From: Fidelibacterota bacterium
Lineage (GTDB): Bacteria; Fidelibacterota; Marinisomatia; Marinisomatales; UBA1611
Direction: 5' to 3'
NCBI GenBank assembly: GCA_016784605.1
Contig: JADHUI010000015.1
Location: 1-60,993 of the forward strand
DNA: 60,993 nucleotides
Shown here: piece after piece, positions 22,285-31,558 of the stretch
How positions within the stretch are numbered: position 1 is the first letter of the stretch
Layout of the letters: the number at the start of each line of letters is the position of its first letter
The notes under the pieces: model-generated
Database searches by the model: none
Told to the model about the DNA's origin: nothing
Seen by the model: only the letters and a program-made list of their open reading frames with translations
Translations under genes and position numbers: made by a program

Positions 22285-25200
22285 TTCAACGAATCATTGT
22301 TACATTCATTTTTATTTGTGGAATCATTTATCCGCAAATTGAACCTATCAAGGATTTACATTCAAATCCACCTCGTGTTTGGGCATTAACCCATGGTATG
22401 GTTCATACAGAACCGGGGAAATTCTTAAAAAATGCCACCATCATTATTCGGGATGGCAAAATAGCTTCTGTTGGACGATATATCAAAATTCCTATGGATG
22501 CTTATGAAATAGATCTGGAAGAAGCTCATGTATATCCAGGGTTTATTGAAAGTTGGTTCGAAGTTAAAAAAAGTAGTTCTCATGAAAAGTCTCGAAATCA
22601 TTGGAGTTCTAAAATTCGCAGTGAATATCAAGTTGTGGATGATTTTAAACCAGATGAGAAAATATTAAATAATCTTCATTCTCTTGGTTTTACCACAGCA
22701 CACATCGTTCCGGATGCAGGCATTTTCCGCGGTCAGTCGGCCGTCGTTAATCTTACGCAAAACCCTGTAAGTTTAAATCCTTCCGTTTCTCAAATCATGA
22801 ATTTTGAATATGCCGGTTGGGAATCAAAAGAATATCCCCATTCTCTTTTGGGCGTGATTGCACTCATGCGCCAAACATTTTACGATGCGCGATGGTATCA
22901 AGAAGCTATAGGGAAATTGGCCAAATACCCCGAAGAGAATGAACCAATTAAACTAAATGCTGCCTTGGAAGTATTAGCGCAATCTATGGGCCAAACAGAT
23001 CCATTTACCTTTATGACACGTGATGAGCATTATAGTCTTCGTGGTTTGAAAATTTTAAAAGAATTCAATCTAAAGCCCTGGTTATTAGGAAACGGATTTG
23101 AATATCGACGTTTGAAAGAAATTAGTTCTGTAAAACCTTTCATTATTCATCCCTTAAACTTTCCTGAGAAACCAAAGGTCTTGGACCCGAACCGTGCTTT
23201 GCAATATTCCACTGAACAATTGAAGCATTGGGACATGGCACCTGATAATATATTTGCATTGGTTGAAGAAGGCATTCATGTGGCTTTTTCATCTCACGGG
23301 TTAAAGAAGAAACAGGACTTTAGGAAGAATTTGCAGAATATTATGGACCGCGGACTCCATGAAGATATAGCTTTGGCTTCACTTACCACCATTCCAGCTG
23401 AAAAAATGGGATTAGAAAAATCTATTGGTCGAATTGCGCAAGGAATGATGGGAAATCTTGTTATTGTGGATGGAGATTATTTTGATCCTAAATCGCGAGT
23501 CTTTTCCCTTTGGATTGGTGGAGATGAACATAAAATTGCTCCACGTTTTCTTCCTAATTTTAAAGGAAAATGGAATGTATCTATTGGCAATAAAGTATAT
23601 ACACTTGAATTGAAAAAGCCAAAACCGGGCGGAAAGAAAGGTTCAAAACCTAGCGCTGGGAAATTGGGTGGAACTCTTTCTCTCGAGAATCTGTCTGAAA
23701 AATTGACACAAATAGACATATTTGAATCTGAAATTTCCTTTAGTATTAATGGAAGCCCTTTCGGTTTTGACGGCTTTTTAACATTTAAAGGGTCTTTGGA
23801 AAAAGATCATATTACAGGATCACTTATCGACGCTTCCGGGAAAGATTTTGATTGGAATGGAATTCGAATTGAAATGAAACCGCCTAAACCACGAACAAAG
23901 AAAAAAGCCAGTGTTCTAGCCTTAGCCTATCCAGAAGGGGCTTACGGATTTACGTCTAAACCCCATCAACCAAATGCCATTCTTATTAATGATGCTACTA
24001 TTTGGACCAGTGGACCTAAAGGTATTTTAGAAGAATGGGATATTTTATTTGAAGATGGAAAAGTAAAAAAAATTGCGCCCGATATTCGCGTCCCAAAAGG
24101 AAGTGCTACCCTCATTGATGGATTGGGTCGCCACGTAACACCAGGACTCATTGATGCCCATAGCCATTCTGCTGCTTCATCGATAAATGAAGGTGCCCAA
24201 AATGTAACGGCTGAGGTTCGGATTCAAGATGTATTAGATGGAGATGATATTTCAATTTTTAGAGAATTAGCCGGCGGACTCACGACAGCGAATATTTTGC
24301 ACGGATCAGCGAATCCTATCGGCGGACAAAATGCTGTCATAAAACTTCGTTGGGGAAAAGCACCCGATGGATTATTGTTTAAACAAGCACCCCAAGGGAT
24401 CAAATTTGCATTAGGTGAAAATGTTAAACAGGCGAATTGGCCTGGTTCCCGTTACCCGCAAACGCGCATGGGTGTCGAACAAGTAATGAGAGACGCATTC
24501 TTATCCGCAAAATCGTATAAAGTACGAAAAGCGAATTATGATAAAAATTCTCGTCTCCAAAGAATAAAGATTCCCCCACGATACGATTTAGAATTAGAAG
24601 CATTGGTGGAAATACTCGATGGTGATCGATTAGTCCATTGTCATTCTTATCGCCAAGATGAAATAATGATGCTCATTGAAGTGGCGGAAGATTTTGGTTT
24701 TACGATTGCTACATTCCAACATGTATTAGAAGGCTATAAAGTTGCTGAAAAAATTAAAGCACATGGCGCTGGTGCATCCACATTTACGGATTGGTGGGCG
24801 TATAAATTTGAAGTGTATGATGCCATTCCATATAATGGAGCACTTATGACTAAAAATGGTGTGAATGTTTCATTCAATTCTGACAGCGATGAATTGGCTC
24901 GCCGCATGAATTTGGAAGCAACAAAAGCAGTGAAATATGGAAATCTATCTGAAGTAGAAGCATTAAAATTGGTGACCATTAATCCCGCGCAACAATTACA
25001 GATTGATGAATGGGTTGGGTCGCTGGAAGAAGGAAAAGATGCAGACTTTGTTGTTTGGGATGGACCCCCTTTATCCGTTTTTTCAACCTGCCTTGAAACA
25101 TGGGTTGATGGAACATTGTATTATTCACAAGCATTAGCGAAAAAAATGGAAGAACGAGATCAAACGCTTCGGACAGATTTAATACAAAAAATATTATCCA

Positions 25201-25310
25201 CCCCTTCCACTTCATCGGGGAAATCCATATTCCCAAATGCGGAACACCATCGCGATCATGTTGGATGTGATATTTCTGATGAATACAGGTTTTTGGAGAT
25301 AGCACAATGA
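22281..25310 (+). CDS. Exported double amidohydrolase (degenerate N-half, intact C-half)
   Basis: A 1009-aa protein with a TTG start that overlaps the LOG stop. Residues 1-20 look like a signal peptide. The N-terminal half has the amidohydrolase order (composite beta-domain, VYPGFIESWF) but lacks the HxH metal pair. A linker of about 110 residues rich in Lys/Pro follows. The C-terminal half carries VTPGLIDAHSHSAASS (HxH), VHCHSYRQDE, TFQHVLEGY and SFNSDSDELARR, a complete imidazolonepropionase-like metal site. It is probably a periplasmic hydrolase acting on cyclic amides or peptides (inference). The next gene encodes a third, related module. Confidence 0.85.
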   Translation: MIQRIIVTFIFICGIIYPQIEPIKDLHSNPPRVWALTHGMVHTEPGKFLKNATIIIRDGKIASVGRYIKIPMDAYEIDLEEAHVYPGFIESWFEVKKSSSHEKSRNHWSSKIRSEYQVVDDFKPDEKILNNLHSLGFTTAHIVPDAGIFRGQSAVVNLTQNPVSLNPSVSQIMNFEYAGWESKEYPHSLLGVIALMRQTFYDARWYQEAIGKLAKYPEENEPIKLNAALEVLAQSMGQTDPFTFMTRDEHYSLRGLKILKEFNLKPWLLGNGFEYRRLKEISSVKPFIIHPLNFPEKPKVLDPNRALQYSTEQLKHWDMAPDNIFALVEEGIHVAFSSHGLKKKQDFRKNLQNIMDRGLHEDIALASLTTIPAEKMGLEKSIGRIAQGMMGNLVIVDGDYFDPKSRVFSLWIGGDEHKIAPRFLPNFKGKWNVSIGNKVYTLELKKPKPGGKKGSKPSAGKLGGTLSLENLSEKLTQIDIFESEISFSINGSPFGFDGFLTFKGSLEKDHITGSLIDASGKDFDWNGIRIEMKPPKPRTKKKASVLALAYPEGAYGFTSKPHQPNAILINDATIWTSGPKGILEEWDILFEDGKVKKIAPDIRVPKGSATLIDGLGRHVTPGLIDAHSHSAASSINEGAQNVTAEVRIQDVLDGDDISIFRELAGGLTTANILHGSANPIGGQNAVIKLRWGKAPDGLLFKQAPQGIKFALGENVKQANWPGSRYPQTRMGVEQVMRDAFLSAKSYKVRKANYDKNSRLQRIKIPPRYDLELEALVEILDGDRLVHCHSYRQDEIMMLIEVAEDFGFTIATFQHVLEGYKVAEKIKAHGAGASTFTDWWAYKFEVYDAIPYNGALMTKNGVNVSFNSDSDELARRMNLEATKAVKYGNLSEVEALKLVTINPAQQLQIDEWVGSLEEGKDADFVVWDGPPLSVFSTCLETWVDGTLYYSQALAKKMEERDQTLRTDLIQKILSTPSTSSGKSIFPNAEHHRDHVGCDISDEYRFLEIAQ

Positions 25311-26629
25311 AACGTTTTCTAACCCTTATATTCATTGTTTCTAATCTTTTTGGGAATGACCAAATTCCTGGAACCATTCAACGACGCCCCATCTTATTAA
25401 AAGGTGGAATTCTACACACGGTTTCTGGAGATGTTTTAAAAGGATATGATCTTTTATTTGCCAATGGGAAAATTGTAAGAGTAGAAAAAGAAATTCTCCC
25501 ATCTCCGGAAACAGAAGTATTTGATATTTACGATTTGCATGTTTCTCCAGGATTTATTGCACCTGTTAGTCAATTAGGGCTTGTGGAAATTGGACAAGTA
25601 AAACAATCCCGCGATTTTGCTGAAATTGGCGACATAAATCCAAATGTCCGGGCGAATGTAAGTTATAATCCTGATTCAGAAATTATTCCCGTTACCCGAT
25701 CCAATGGCATTTTGATGGCAAATGTGAATCCTGCCTCCGGGCGAATTTCAGGGCAATCTTCACTTATGATGCTCGATGGCTGGACTTGGGAAGATGCCAC
25801 ATTAATGCACCCTACTGCCCTTCATTTAAATTGGCCAAATATGCGTATCAGAAAAGGAAAAACGCCTAAAGATACAGAAAAGAAGCAACGAGAGAAAATT
25901 CAAAAAGAAGTTCAAGCATTGGATGACTTTATTCGTGAGGCAAAAGCTTACGATAAGCGAACAAGTGTTAAATTAATAAATGCGGAAGAAAAACAAATTG
26001 TTGATATTCGACTTGCATCTATGAAACCTTACATTCGAGGCACAAAACCATTTTTTATTCATGCGAATGAAGTTCGGCAGATGGAAGCGGCTATTCGATG
26101 GGGAAATAAGCATCAATTAGATATTGTTATTGTTGGCGGGCGCGATTCATGGCGGATGACAGATATGTTGGTTCATTATAATATTCCCGTTATTCTTCAA
26201 AGTGTATTAACCACGCCTATGAGACGATTTGAACCCATCCATCGTCCGTATGAAACACCCAAATTATTGGCAGAAAATGGTGTAAGATTTTGTATTGCTC
26301 CTAAAACAGGGTATCCCCATAATGGAAATATTCGCAATTTACCTTATGAAGCAGCCATGGCTGTTCGCCATGGTTTGGATATGGAAGATGGGTTACGAGC
26401 CATTACATTATCTGCGGCAGAAATTTTAGGTGTAGAAGAAAAAGTGGGCTCCTTAGATAATGGAAAAGATGCTACCTTTTTTCTCAGCGACGGAAACCCA
26501 TTAGACATAACATCTACTGTCGTAAAAGCCTTTATCCAGGGGCGTGAAGTAGATTTAGGCGATCGTCATAAATCTTTATATGAAAAATATAAAGAAAAGT
26601 ATCGCCAACTGGGTAAAATAGAACAATAG
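25307..26629 (+). CDS. Exported amidohydrolase-related protein lacking the HxH motif
   Basis: A 440-aa protein with signal peptide MKRFLTLIFIVSNLFG. It starts on an ATGA overlap with the preceding amidohydrolase. It shows the family layout (GGILHTVSGD, NGKIVRVEK, SPGFIAPVSQLGLVE; later FIHANEVRQMEAAI, and SLDNGKDATFFLSDG near the end). The HxH position after SPGFI is Pro-Val-Ser-Gln and the later Asp region reads FCIAPKTGY. Metal-dependent catalysis is therefore unlikely. It may be a structural partner of the catalytic half encoded just upstream. Confidence 0.8.
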   Translation: MKRFLTLIFIVSNLFGNDQIPGTIQRRPILLKGGILHTVSGDVLKGYDLLFANGKIVRVEKEILPSPETEVFDIYDLHVSPGFIAPVSQLGLVEIGQVKQSRDFAEIGDINPNVRANVSYNPDSEIIPVTRSNGILMANVNPASGRISGQSSLMMLDGWTWEDATLMHPTALHLNWPNMRIRKGKTPKDTEKKQREKIQKEVQALDDFIREAKAYDKRTSVKLINAEEKQIVDIRLASMKPYIRGTKPFFIHANEVRQMEAAIRWGNKHQLDIVIVGGRDSWRMTDMLVHYNIPVILQSVLTTPMRRFEPIHRPYETPKLLAENGVRFCIAPKTGYPHNGNIRNLPYEAAMAVRHGLDMEDGLRAITLSAAEILGVEEKVGSLDNGKDATFFLSDGNPLDITSTVVKAFIQGREVDLGDRHKSLYEKYKEKYRQLGKIEQ

Positions 26630-26702
26630 ATATTTTTTAATTCCGGCTAATTATTTTAGCAATAATCTCCTTAAATTCGGACAACCTTATCGGAGATAAA
26701 AA

Positions 26703-27173
26703 ATGAAACATCGTCTTATTGTTACACTTATTTTACTTTTTACTTTTGTATTTGCCGAGGGCAACCAAAAATTAGGTGAAGCGCTTAAATTAGAAAAAGC
26801 CACAAATGTATCCACCCTACTAGAAAGTCCTGATTCATTTATCGATGAGCGTGTTCAAATTTCCGGAACGATTGTGGATGTTTGCGCTCATCGCGGATGC
26901 TGGATAGAAATGTCCGGAGATCAACCATTCCAAAGTATAATTGTTAAAGTAAATGATGGTGAAATTGTATTTCCTTTAACAGCAAAAGGACACCAGGCAA
27001 ATGTAGAAGGCATATTTGAAAAATTAACCCTTTCCGATGAACAAGCGCTAAAACGAAAAGAAATGCTCATGGAAGAAGCAGGGAAATCTTTTGATCCGGA
27101 AAAAGATAAAATCACAGATGAAGATCGTATTATTTATCGCCTGAAAGGGCTTGGGGCAGAAATTCAGGATTAA
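26703..27173 (+). CDS. DUF4920-like exported protein
   Basis: A 156-aa protein with signal peptide MKHRLIVTLILLFTFVFAEG behind a GGAGAT ribosome site. The core is an OB-like domain with ISGTIVDVCAHRGCWIEMSG, whose Cys-x4-Cys resembles the conserved pair of DUF4920 proteins, and IIVKVNDGEIVFPL. The function is not established for the family; the Cys pair might bind metal or form a disulfide. It precedes a PepSY-TM protein on the same strand, and it lies 74 bp after the amidohydrolase, so operon membership is uncertain. Confidence 0.7.
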   Translation: MKHRLIVTLILLFTFVFAEGNQKLGEALKLEKATNVSTLLESPDSFIDERVQISGTIVDVCAHRGCWIEMSGDQPFQSIIVKVNDGEIVFPLTAKGHQANVEGIFEKLTLSDEQALKRKEMLMEEAGKSFDPEKDKITDEDRIIYRLKGLGAEIQD

Positions 27174-27253
27174 CATCTTCAAAGATTAACTTTATATATT
27201 CTTCAACTCTAGATAAATAACTTAATACTTAAACATTCTTTTTAAGATTTAAC

Positions 27254-27814
27254 ATGAAAATAAAATGGCGTAAATGGAATAATATTGTACATCGAGATTT
27301 AGGATATCTTGCGTTTGGCCTTACATTGATTTATGCTATTTCTGGTGTGGCTGTAAATCATGTGGCCGATTGGAATCCAAACTATCAAGTTGAAAATCGT
27401 TCGGAACATATTGAAAATATTTGGGAAAATAACCCGATCGATGAAACCATCATGTTAGACATTATATCTCAAGTCAATTTAGTCGGACCTATTAAATCTA
27501 GCTTTATGCCAGACCGAAATACGCTTAAACTATTTTTGAATGAACAAACATTAACAATCAATCTCTCATCCCAAATGGTTGATATAGAAGAAGTAAAAGA
27601 ACGCCCTATTTTATATGAAATGAATTTTCTTCATTTGAATCACCCTAAGAAAATATGGACCTATATGGCAGATTTATATGCTATTACATTAGCCCTTCTT
27701 GCTATTACTGGATTATTTGTCCTTAAAGGGAAAAAAGGGATTAAAGGTCGCGGTGCTTGGTTGACATTGGCGGGTATTATTCTCCCACTCCTTTTTCTTT
27801 ACTTTTATTTATAA
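27254..27814 (+). CDS. PepSY-associated transmembrane protein
   Basis: A 186-aa inner-membrane protein. An N-terminal helix (about 16-34) carries IVHRDLGYLAFGLTLIYAISGVAVNH, with the paired His residues typical of PepSY-TM proteins. A periplasmic region of about 100 residues follows, then two C-terminal helices (about 135-157 and 168-186) separated by a basic loop GKKGIKGR. Related proteins act in iron or copper reduction and siderophore handling, where His ligands bind heme. Here only the short form is present. The role is not assignable from context. Confidence 0.72.
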   Translation: MKIKWRKWNNIVHRDLGYLAFGLTLIYAISGVAVNHVADWNPNYQVENRSEHIENIWENNPIDETIMLDIISQVNLVGPIKSSFMPDRNTLKLFLNEQTLTINLSSQMVDIEEVKERPILYEMNFLHLNHPKKIWTYMADLYAITLALLAITGLFVLKGKKGIKGRGAWLTLAGIILPLLFLYFYL

Positions 27815-27850
27815 TTTTTCATAAAAAAGATTTTAATCATAATTGAATCT

Positions 27851-27880
27851 TTGTAAATTAGACTGACCAGTCGGTATATT
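27851..27880 (+). promoter_or_regulatory. Promoter and operator of the beta-oxidation operon
   Basis: TTGTAA (27851-27856) and TATATT (27875-27880) are spaced by 18 bp as -35 and -10. Between them lies ACTGACCAGTCGGT (27862-27875), whose CYGAC-CA-GTCGG arms make a near-palindrome of the kind bound by TetR-family fatty-acid regulators. The -10 ends only two bases before the ATG, so the message would be leaderless or nearly so. Confidence 0.55.
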
Positions 27881-27882
27881 TT

Positions 27883-28482
27883 ATGGAACAATCACGCAAA
27901 GACGAACGCAAAGAACAAATATTAAATGCTGCATTATTAGTGCTAGTTGAAAAAGGGTATGAGTCCAGCCGAGTAGATGATATTGTTGAAAAAGCCGGGT
28001 TAAGTAAAGGAGCCATTTACTGGTATTATAAGTCTAAAAAAGAAATTTATTTAGATTTGGTCAACTTTTGGGTTTTACGGTATAGTGCTGTATTGAACCA
28101 TATAGTTGAGGAAAAGGCCCCGCCGGCTCAACAACTCCAAGATTTATTTCAATATTTTATTGATCAATTTGAAAGCAACCCAGAACCTTTTAAAGTTTTA
28201 GCAGAATTTTGGTCTATGGTTGGCAAAGATGAACAATTTAAAGAAAAGCTGCAAACCGTTTATTCCAATTTCCAACAATTGGTTGAAACCATTATTGCAA
28301 ATGGAGTGACGGGTGGGGATTTTAAAAAAGTGGATATAAAAATAACGGCCCTCTCTATCATGGTTAATATTGAATCCATTATATGGTTTACCCTATTTGA
28401 TGCTCATGGCGTTACAGCACGTGAATATATTGAAACCATAAAAGAATTTATTTTAGCAGGCATTATTAAAAAATCATCATAA
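27883..28482 (+). CDS. TetR-family regulator of the fatty-acid degradation operon
   Basis: A 199-aa repressor. The N-terminal helix-turn-helix reads ILNAALLVLVEKGYESSRV, then DIVEKAGLSKGAIYWYYKSKKEIY, standard for TetR. The C-terminal part is helical and probably binds acyl-CoA, as in FadR proteins of Bacillus and Thermus (family knowledge, not visible). It is the first gene of the operon, 13 bp before the acyl-CoA dehydrogenase gene. Its own start lies next to a dyad, so it likely represses itself and the fad genes. Confidence 0.87.
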   Translation: MEQSRKDERKEQILNAALLVLVEKGYESSRVDDIVEKAGLSKGAIYWYYKSKKEIYLDLVNFWVLRYSAVLNHIVEEKAPPAQQLQDLFQYFIDQFESNPEPFKVLAEFWSMVGKDEQFKEKLQTVYSNFQQLVETIIANGVTGGDFKKVDIKITALSIMVNIESIIWFTLFDAHGVTAREYIETIKEFILAGIIKKSS

Positions 28483-28495
28483 AGGAAAATATATT

Positions 28496-30277
28496 ATGAG
28501 CGATAACATTAATCAAATCGGTGGAAAATTTTTGGTCCAACCTGTAGGAGCTGACCCTATTTATTGCCGTGAAAAATTTACAGAAGAACATCGTGACATT
28601 GAACAAATGGTTAAGGAATTTGGGAAAGAACGCATTTACCCAAATAAGGAAAAAATTGAAAAATTTGATAAAGATCTTAGTTTATCTCTAATTCGAGAAA
28701 CGGGTGAGTTAGGATTATTGGGAGTAGGTATTCCTGAAGAATATGGTGGCATGGATTTGGATAAAATTACCACGGCTATCGTTATTGAATCGATTGCGTC
28801 AGGTTATTCTTCTTCATTCTTAACCACATTCTCTGTCCAAACAGCCATTGGTATGTTACCTATTGCATGGTTTGGCACTAAAGAACAAAAAGAAAAATAT
28901 TTACCGAAGTTAGTCACAGGAGAATGGATTGGCGCCTACGGCTTAACAGAACCATCTGCTGGGTCCGATGCTTTATCAGGAAAAACAAAGGCAGTCCTAT
29001 CCGATGATGGAAAACATTACATCTTAAATGGAGAAAAAATCTTTATTACCAATGGTTCCTGGGCAGATGTTTATACCGTTTTTGCTCAAGTGGATGGAAA
29101 TAAATTTAGTGCTTTTATTGTAGATCGTGATACGCCTGGATTTGAAGTTGGGCCTGAAGAAAAGAAAATGGGCATTAAAGGATCTTCAACAACACCTTTA
29201 ACTTTTACTGACGCAAAAGTTCCAGTTGAAAATCTCCTTTATAAAGTAGGAAAAGGAGCTACCATCGCTTTTAATTCACTCAATATTGGAAGATTTAAGC
29301 TTGGTGCTGCAGAATTAGGTGGCATGAAAGAAACCATTTCTTATGTAACTAATTATGCATCTGAACGAAAACAATTTGGGCAATCCATATCTAATTTTGA
29401 TGTTATAAAAGGTAAATTAGCTCAAATGGTCATTAAGACTTATTCAGCAGATAGCATGATTTATCGTACGATTGGGCTCATTCAAGGCGAGATTGATAAA
29501 CTGGATAAATCTTCTGAATCCTATTATTTAGATATGGGAGCTGCAATGGAAAAATTTGCAATTGAATCTTCCATGACCAAAATCTACGGCAGTGAATCCA
29601 TGGCATATGTGTTAGATGAAGGAATTCAAACTATGGGTGGTTATGGTTTTGTGGAAGAATATCCACTGGCTACAACCTATCGCTCAGATCGAATTAACCG
29701 GATCTGGGAAGGCAGCAATGAAATTAATCGACAAATCATTACCGGTTATATGATGAAAAGAGCTCTTTTGGAAGAGTTACCCATTCGGGAAACGGTCGGA
29801 AAGATAGATCAATTCTTAAGCGAAGAGTCTCACTATAATGAGTCCGATGCTTTGAGGAAAGAGAAACATGCTATAGATACAGGTAAACAAATGGCTCTAT
29901 ATTTATTCCATAAAGCTCTGAGTGAATTCGGGCAAGATTTAAAACACGAACAACAACTTACCGAAATTTTGGCTAATATGTTTATTGAGCTTTATACTGC
30001 CGGAAGTACGATAAGTCGAGCAGAGTTTAGTATTGAAGCTGGTCAGGCGGATTCAATAGTATTAGATATTGCTAGAGCACATACAGCAGAAGTGTCTCTC
30101 ACTCTACTGAATATGGCACTCACGGGCATGAATGGTATTACTCGGGGACATTTATCAGAAACTATGGTGGATTATCTTAAGAAGTTTGAAGCCAGAATGC
30201 TCCTTCCAACGGACATTATTGGATTAAAAAGAAAAATTGCTAATTATGTTTATTCACAAAAATCATATCCATTTTAG
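28496..30277 (+). CDS. Acyl-CoA dehydrogenase (FadE type, long form)
   Basis: A 593-aa flavoprotein catalysing the first oxidation of beta-oxidation. The first 400 or so residues are the standard acyl-CoA dehydrogenase core: LGVGIPEEYGGMD, AYGLTEPSAGSDA at the FAD/substrate site, IFITNGSWAD and ERKQFGQSISNF. The catalytic-base region is in TYRSDRINRIWEGSNEINRQ, where Glu of WEGSNE sits at the expected position. An extra C-terminal helical domain of about 190 residues matches the length of B. subtilis FadE (about 594 aa). It transfers electrons to ETF, which is not encoded in the window. Confidence 0.93.
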   Translation: MSDNINQIGGKFLVQPVGADPIYCREKFTEEHRDIEQMVKEFGKERIYPNKEKIEKFDKDLSLSLIRETGELGLLGVGIPEEYGGMDLDKITTAIVIESIASGYSSSFLTTFSVQTAIGMLPIAWFGTKEQKEKYLPKLVTGEWIGAYGLTEPSAGSDALSGKTKAVLSDDGKHYILNGEKIFITNGSWADVYTVFAQVDGNKFSAFIVDRDTPGFEVGPEEKKMGIKGSSTTPLTFTDAKVPVENLLYKVGKGATIAFNSLNIGRFKLGAAELGGMKETISYVTNYASERKQFGQSISNFDVIKGKLAQMVIKTYSADSMIYRTIGLIQGEIDKLDKSSESYYLDMGAAMEKFAIESSMTKIYGSESMAYVLDEGIQTMGGYGFVEEYPLATTYRSDRINRIWEGSNEINRQIITGYMMKRALLEELPIRETVGKIDQFLSEESHYNESDALRKEKHAIDTGKQMALYLFHKALSEFGQDLKHEQQLTEILANMFIELYTAGSTISRAEFSIEAGQADSIVLDIARAHTAEVSLTLLNMALTGMNGITRGHLSETMVDYLKKFEARMLLPTDIIGLKRKIANYVYSQKSYPF

Positions 30278-30286
30278 GAGGAAATA

Positions 30287-30427
30287 ATGAAACTAATTAA
30301 AAAATATAGATGGAAGAAAAAAAGAAAATCTTCTCATATTAAAAACATACATTTGATTGATTTAAACATTGATCAATATTTATTAAATCGAGAAAATCGA
30401 AATCAAAAAGATTGGAGTTCAAAATGA
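30287..30427 (+). CDS. 46-aa basic small protein between fadE and fadA
   Basis: An ATG at 30287 follows a near-perfect TAGGAGGAAATA ribosome site. The 46-codon frame ends on TGA overlapping the thiolase ATG (ATGA), typical of translational coupling. The product begins MKLIKKYRWKKKRK and is strongly basic at the N-terminus. The second half contains HLIDLNIDQYLLN and looks amphipathic. I recognise no family. It could be a real small protein or a coupling leader for fadA; the strong ribosome site favours real translation. Confidence 0.6.
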   Translation: MKLIKKYRWKKKRKSSHIKNIHLIDLNIDQYLLNRENRNQKDWSSK

Positions 30428-31551
30428 GTAAATCTGTCATAATTGATGCTGTCCGTTCACCGATCGGATTAAAAAATGGGCAACTGGTTGGTATTCGTTC
30501 AGATGATTTAGCCGCACAAGTTGTAAAGGGTCTATTAGCCAGAAATGAATCCGTCTCCCCTTCCGCTGTTGAAGATGTTGTACTTGGGTGTGCTTTCCCG
30601 GAAGGTCCACAAGGAATGATAATGGGACGTTCTGTCGCTATTTTAGCTGGAATCCCAAAAGAAGCAGGCGGAAAAGTAGTTAATCGTTTTTGCGGTTCAT
30701 CCATGGATGCGGTTCATCAACTCAGTACAGCGATTGAAGCTGGAGATATTGATGTTGGAATAGCTGTTGGTGTAGAAGATATGTTTAGTGTACCTATGGG
30801 AGGATTTGCTCCAGACTTTCATCCTGAATTAGCACAGCAAGAATTCTATATTGGCATGGGAGAAACTGCTGAAAATCTTGCGAATGATGGAAATATTTCT
30901 CGTGAAGATCAAGATGATTTTTCCATAGAATCTCATAAAAAAGCTTTGGCCGCTTATGTTGATGGAAAATTTGATAATGAACTTATTTCCATTGATGTAT
31001 ATGGAGAAGTAACTGTAAGCAGAGACGAAGGTCCACGTGAACCAAATGTGGAAAAAATAAAAAGCCTGAATCCCGCCTTTATTGAAGGTGGGTCTGTTAC
31101 TGCGGCCACGAGTAGCCCAATTTCGATTGGAGCCTCTGCTATTTTAATCACGAGTAAAGCATTTGCTGAAGCTAATGGATTATCCGTTCGCGCCGAAATT
31201 GTAAGTCGAGCTGTTGCAGGATTAGATTGGACACATATGGGTGCGGGACCCCTTCCTGCTACAGAAAAAGCATTAACAAAAGCAGGGCTTAATATGGACG
31301 ACATTGAAACGATCGAGTTGAATGAAGCATTTGGAGCTCAATCGTTATATGTGATTCAAGAAGGTGGATGGGATAAAGAAAAAATTAATCTTAATGGCGG
31401 AGCTATTGCGTTAGGTCATCCATTGGGATGCTCAGGCGCACGCATTCTTACCACGCTCATTAATGTGATGGAACAACAAGATACGCATACAGGCTTAGCC
31501 ACCATGTGTATCGGGAGTGGACAAGGAATTGCCACAATCATTAAACGATAA
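30424..31551 (+). CDS. fadA: Acetyl-CoA acyltransferase (thiolase)
   Basis: A 375-aa enzyme that cleaves 3-ketoacyl-CoA in the last beta-oxidation step. I start at the ATG at 30424; a TTG four codons upstream is less likely. The nucleophile Cys90 is in NRFCGSSMDAVHQ, the His motif is GGAIALGHPLGCSGAR, and the second catalytic Cys is in MCIGSGQG near the C-terminus. All three conserved thiolase blocks are present. It follows the 46-aa ORF with a 4-bp overlap and probably partners FadN encoded downstream. Confidence 0.95.
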   Translation: MSKSVIIDAVRSPIGLKNGQLVGIRSDDLAAQVVKGLLARNESVSPSAVEDVVLGCAFPEGPQGMIMGRSVAILAGIPKEAGGKVVNRFCGSSMDAVHQLSTAIEAGDIDVGIAVGVEDMFSVPMGGFAPDFHPELAQQEFYIGMGETAENLANDGNISREDQDDFSIESHKKALAAYVDGKFDNELISIDVYGEVTVSRDEGPREPNVEKIKSLNPAFIEGGSVTAATSSPISIGASAILITSKAFAEANGLSVRAEIVSRAVAGLDWTHMGAGPLPATEKALTKAGLNMDDIETIELNEAFGAQSLYVIQEGGWDKEKINLNGGAIALGHPLGCSGARILTTLINVMEQQDTHTGLATMCIGSGQGIATIIKR

Positions 31552-31558
31552 AACCTGA

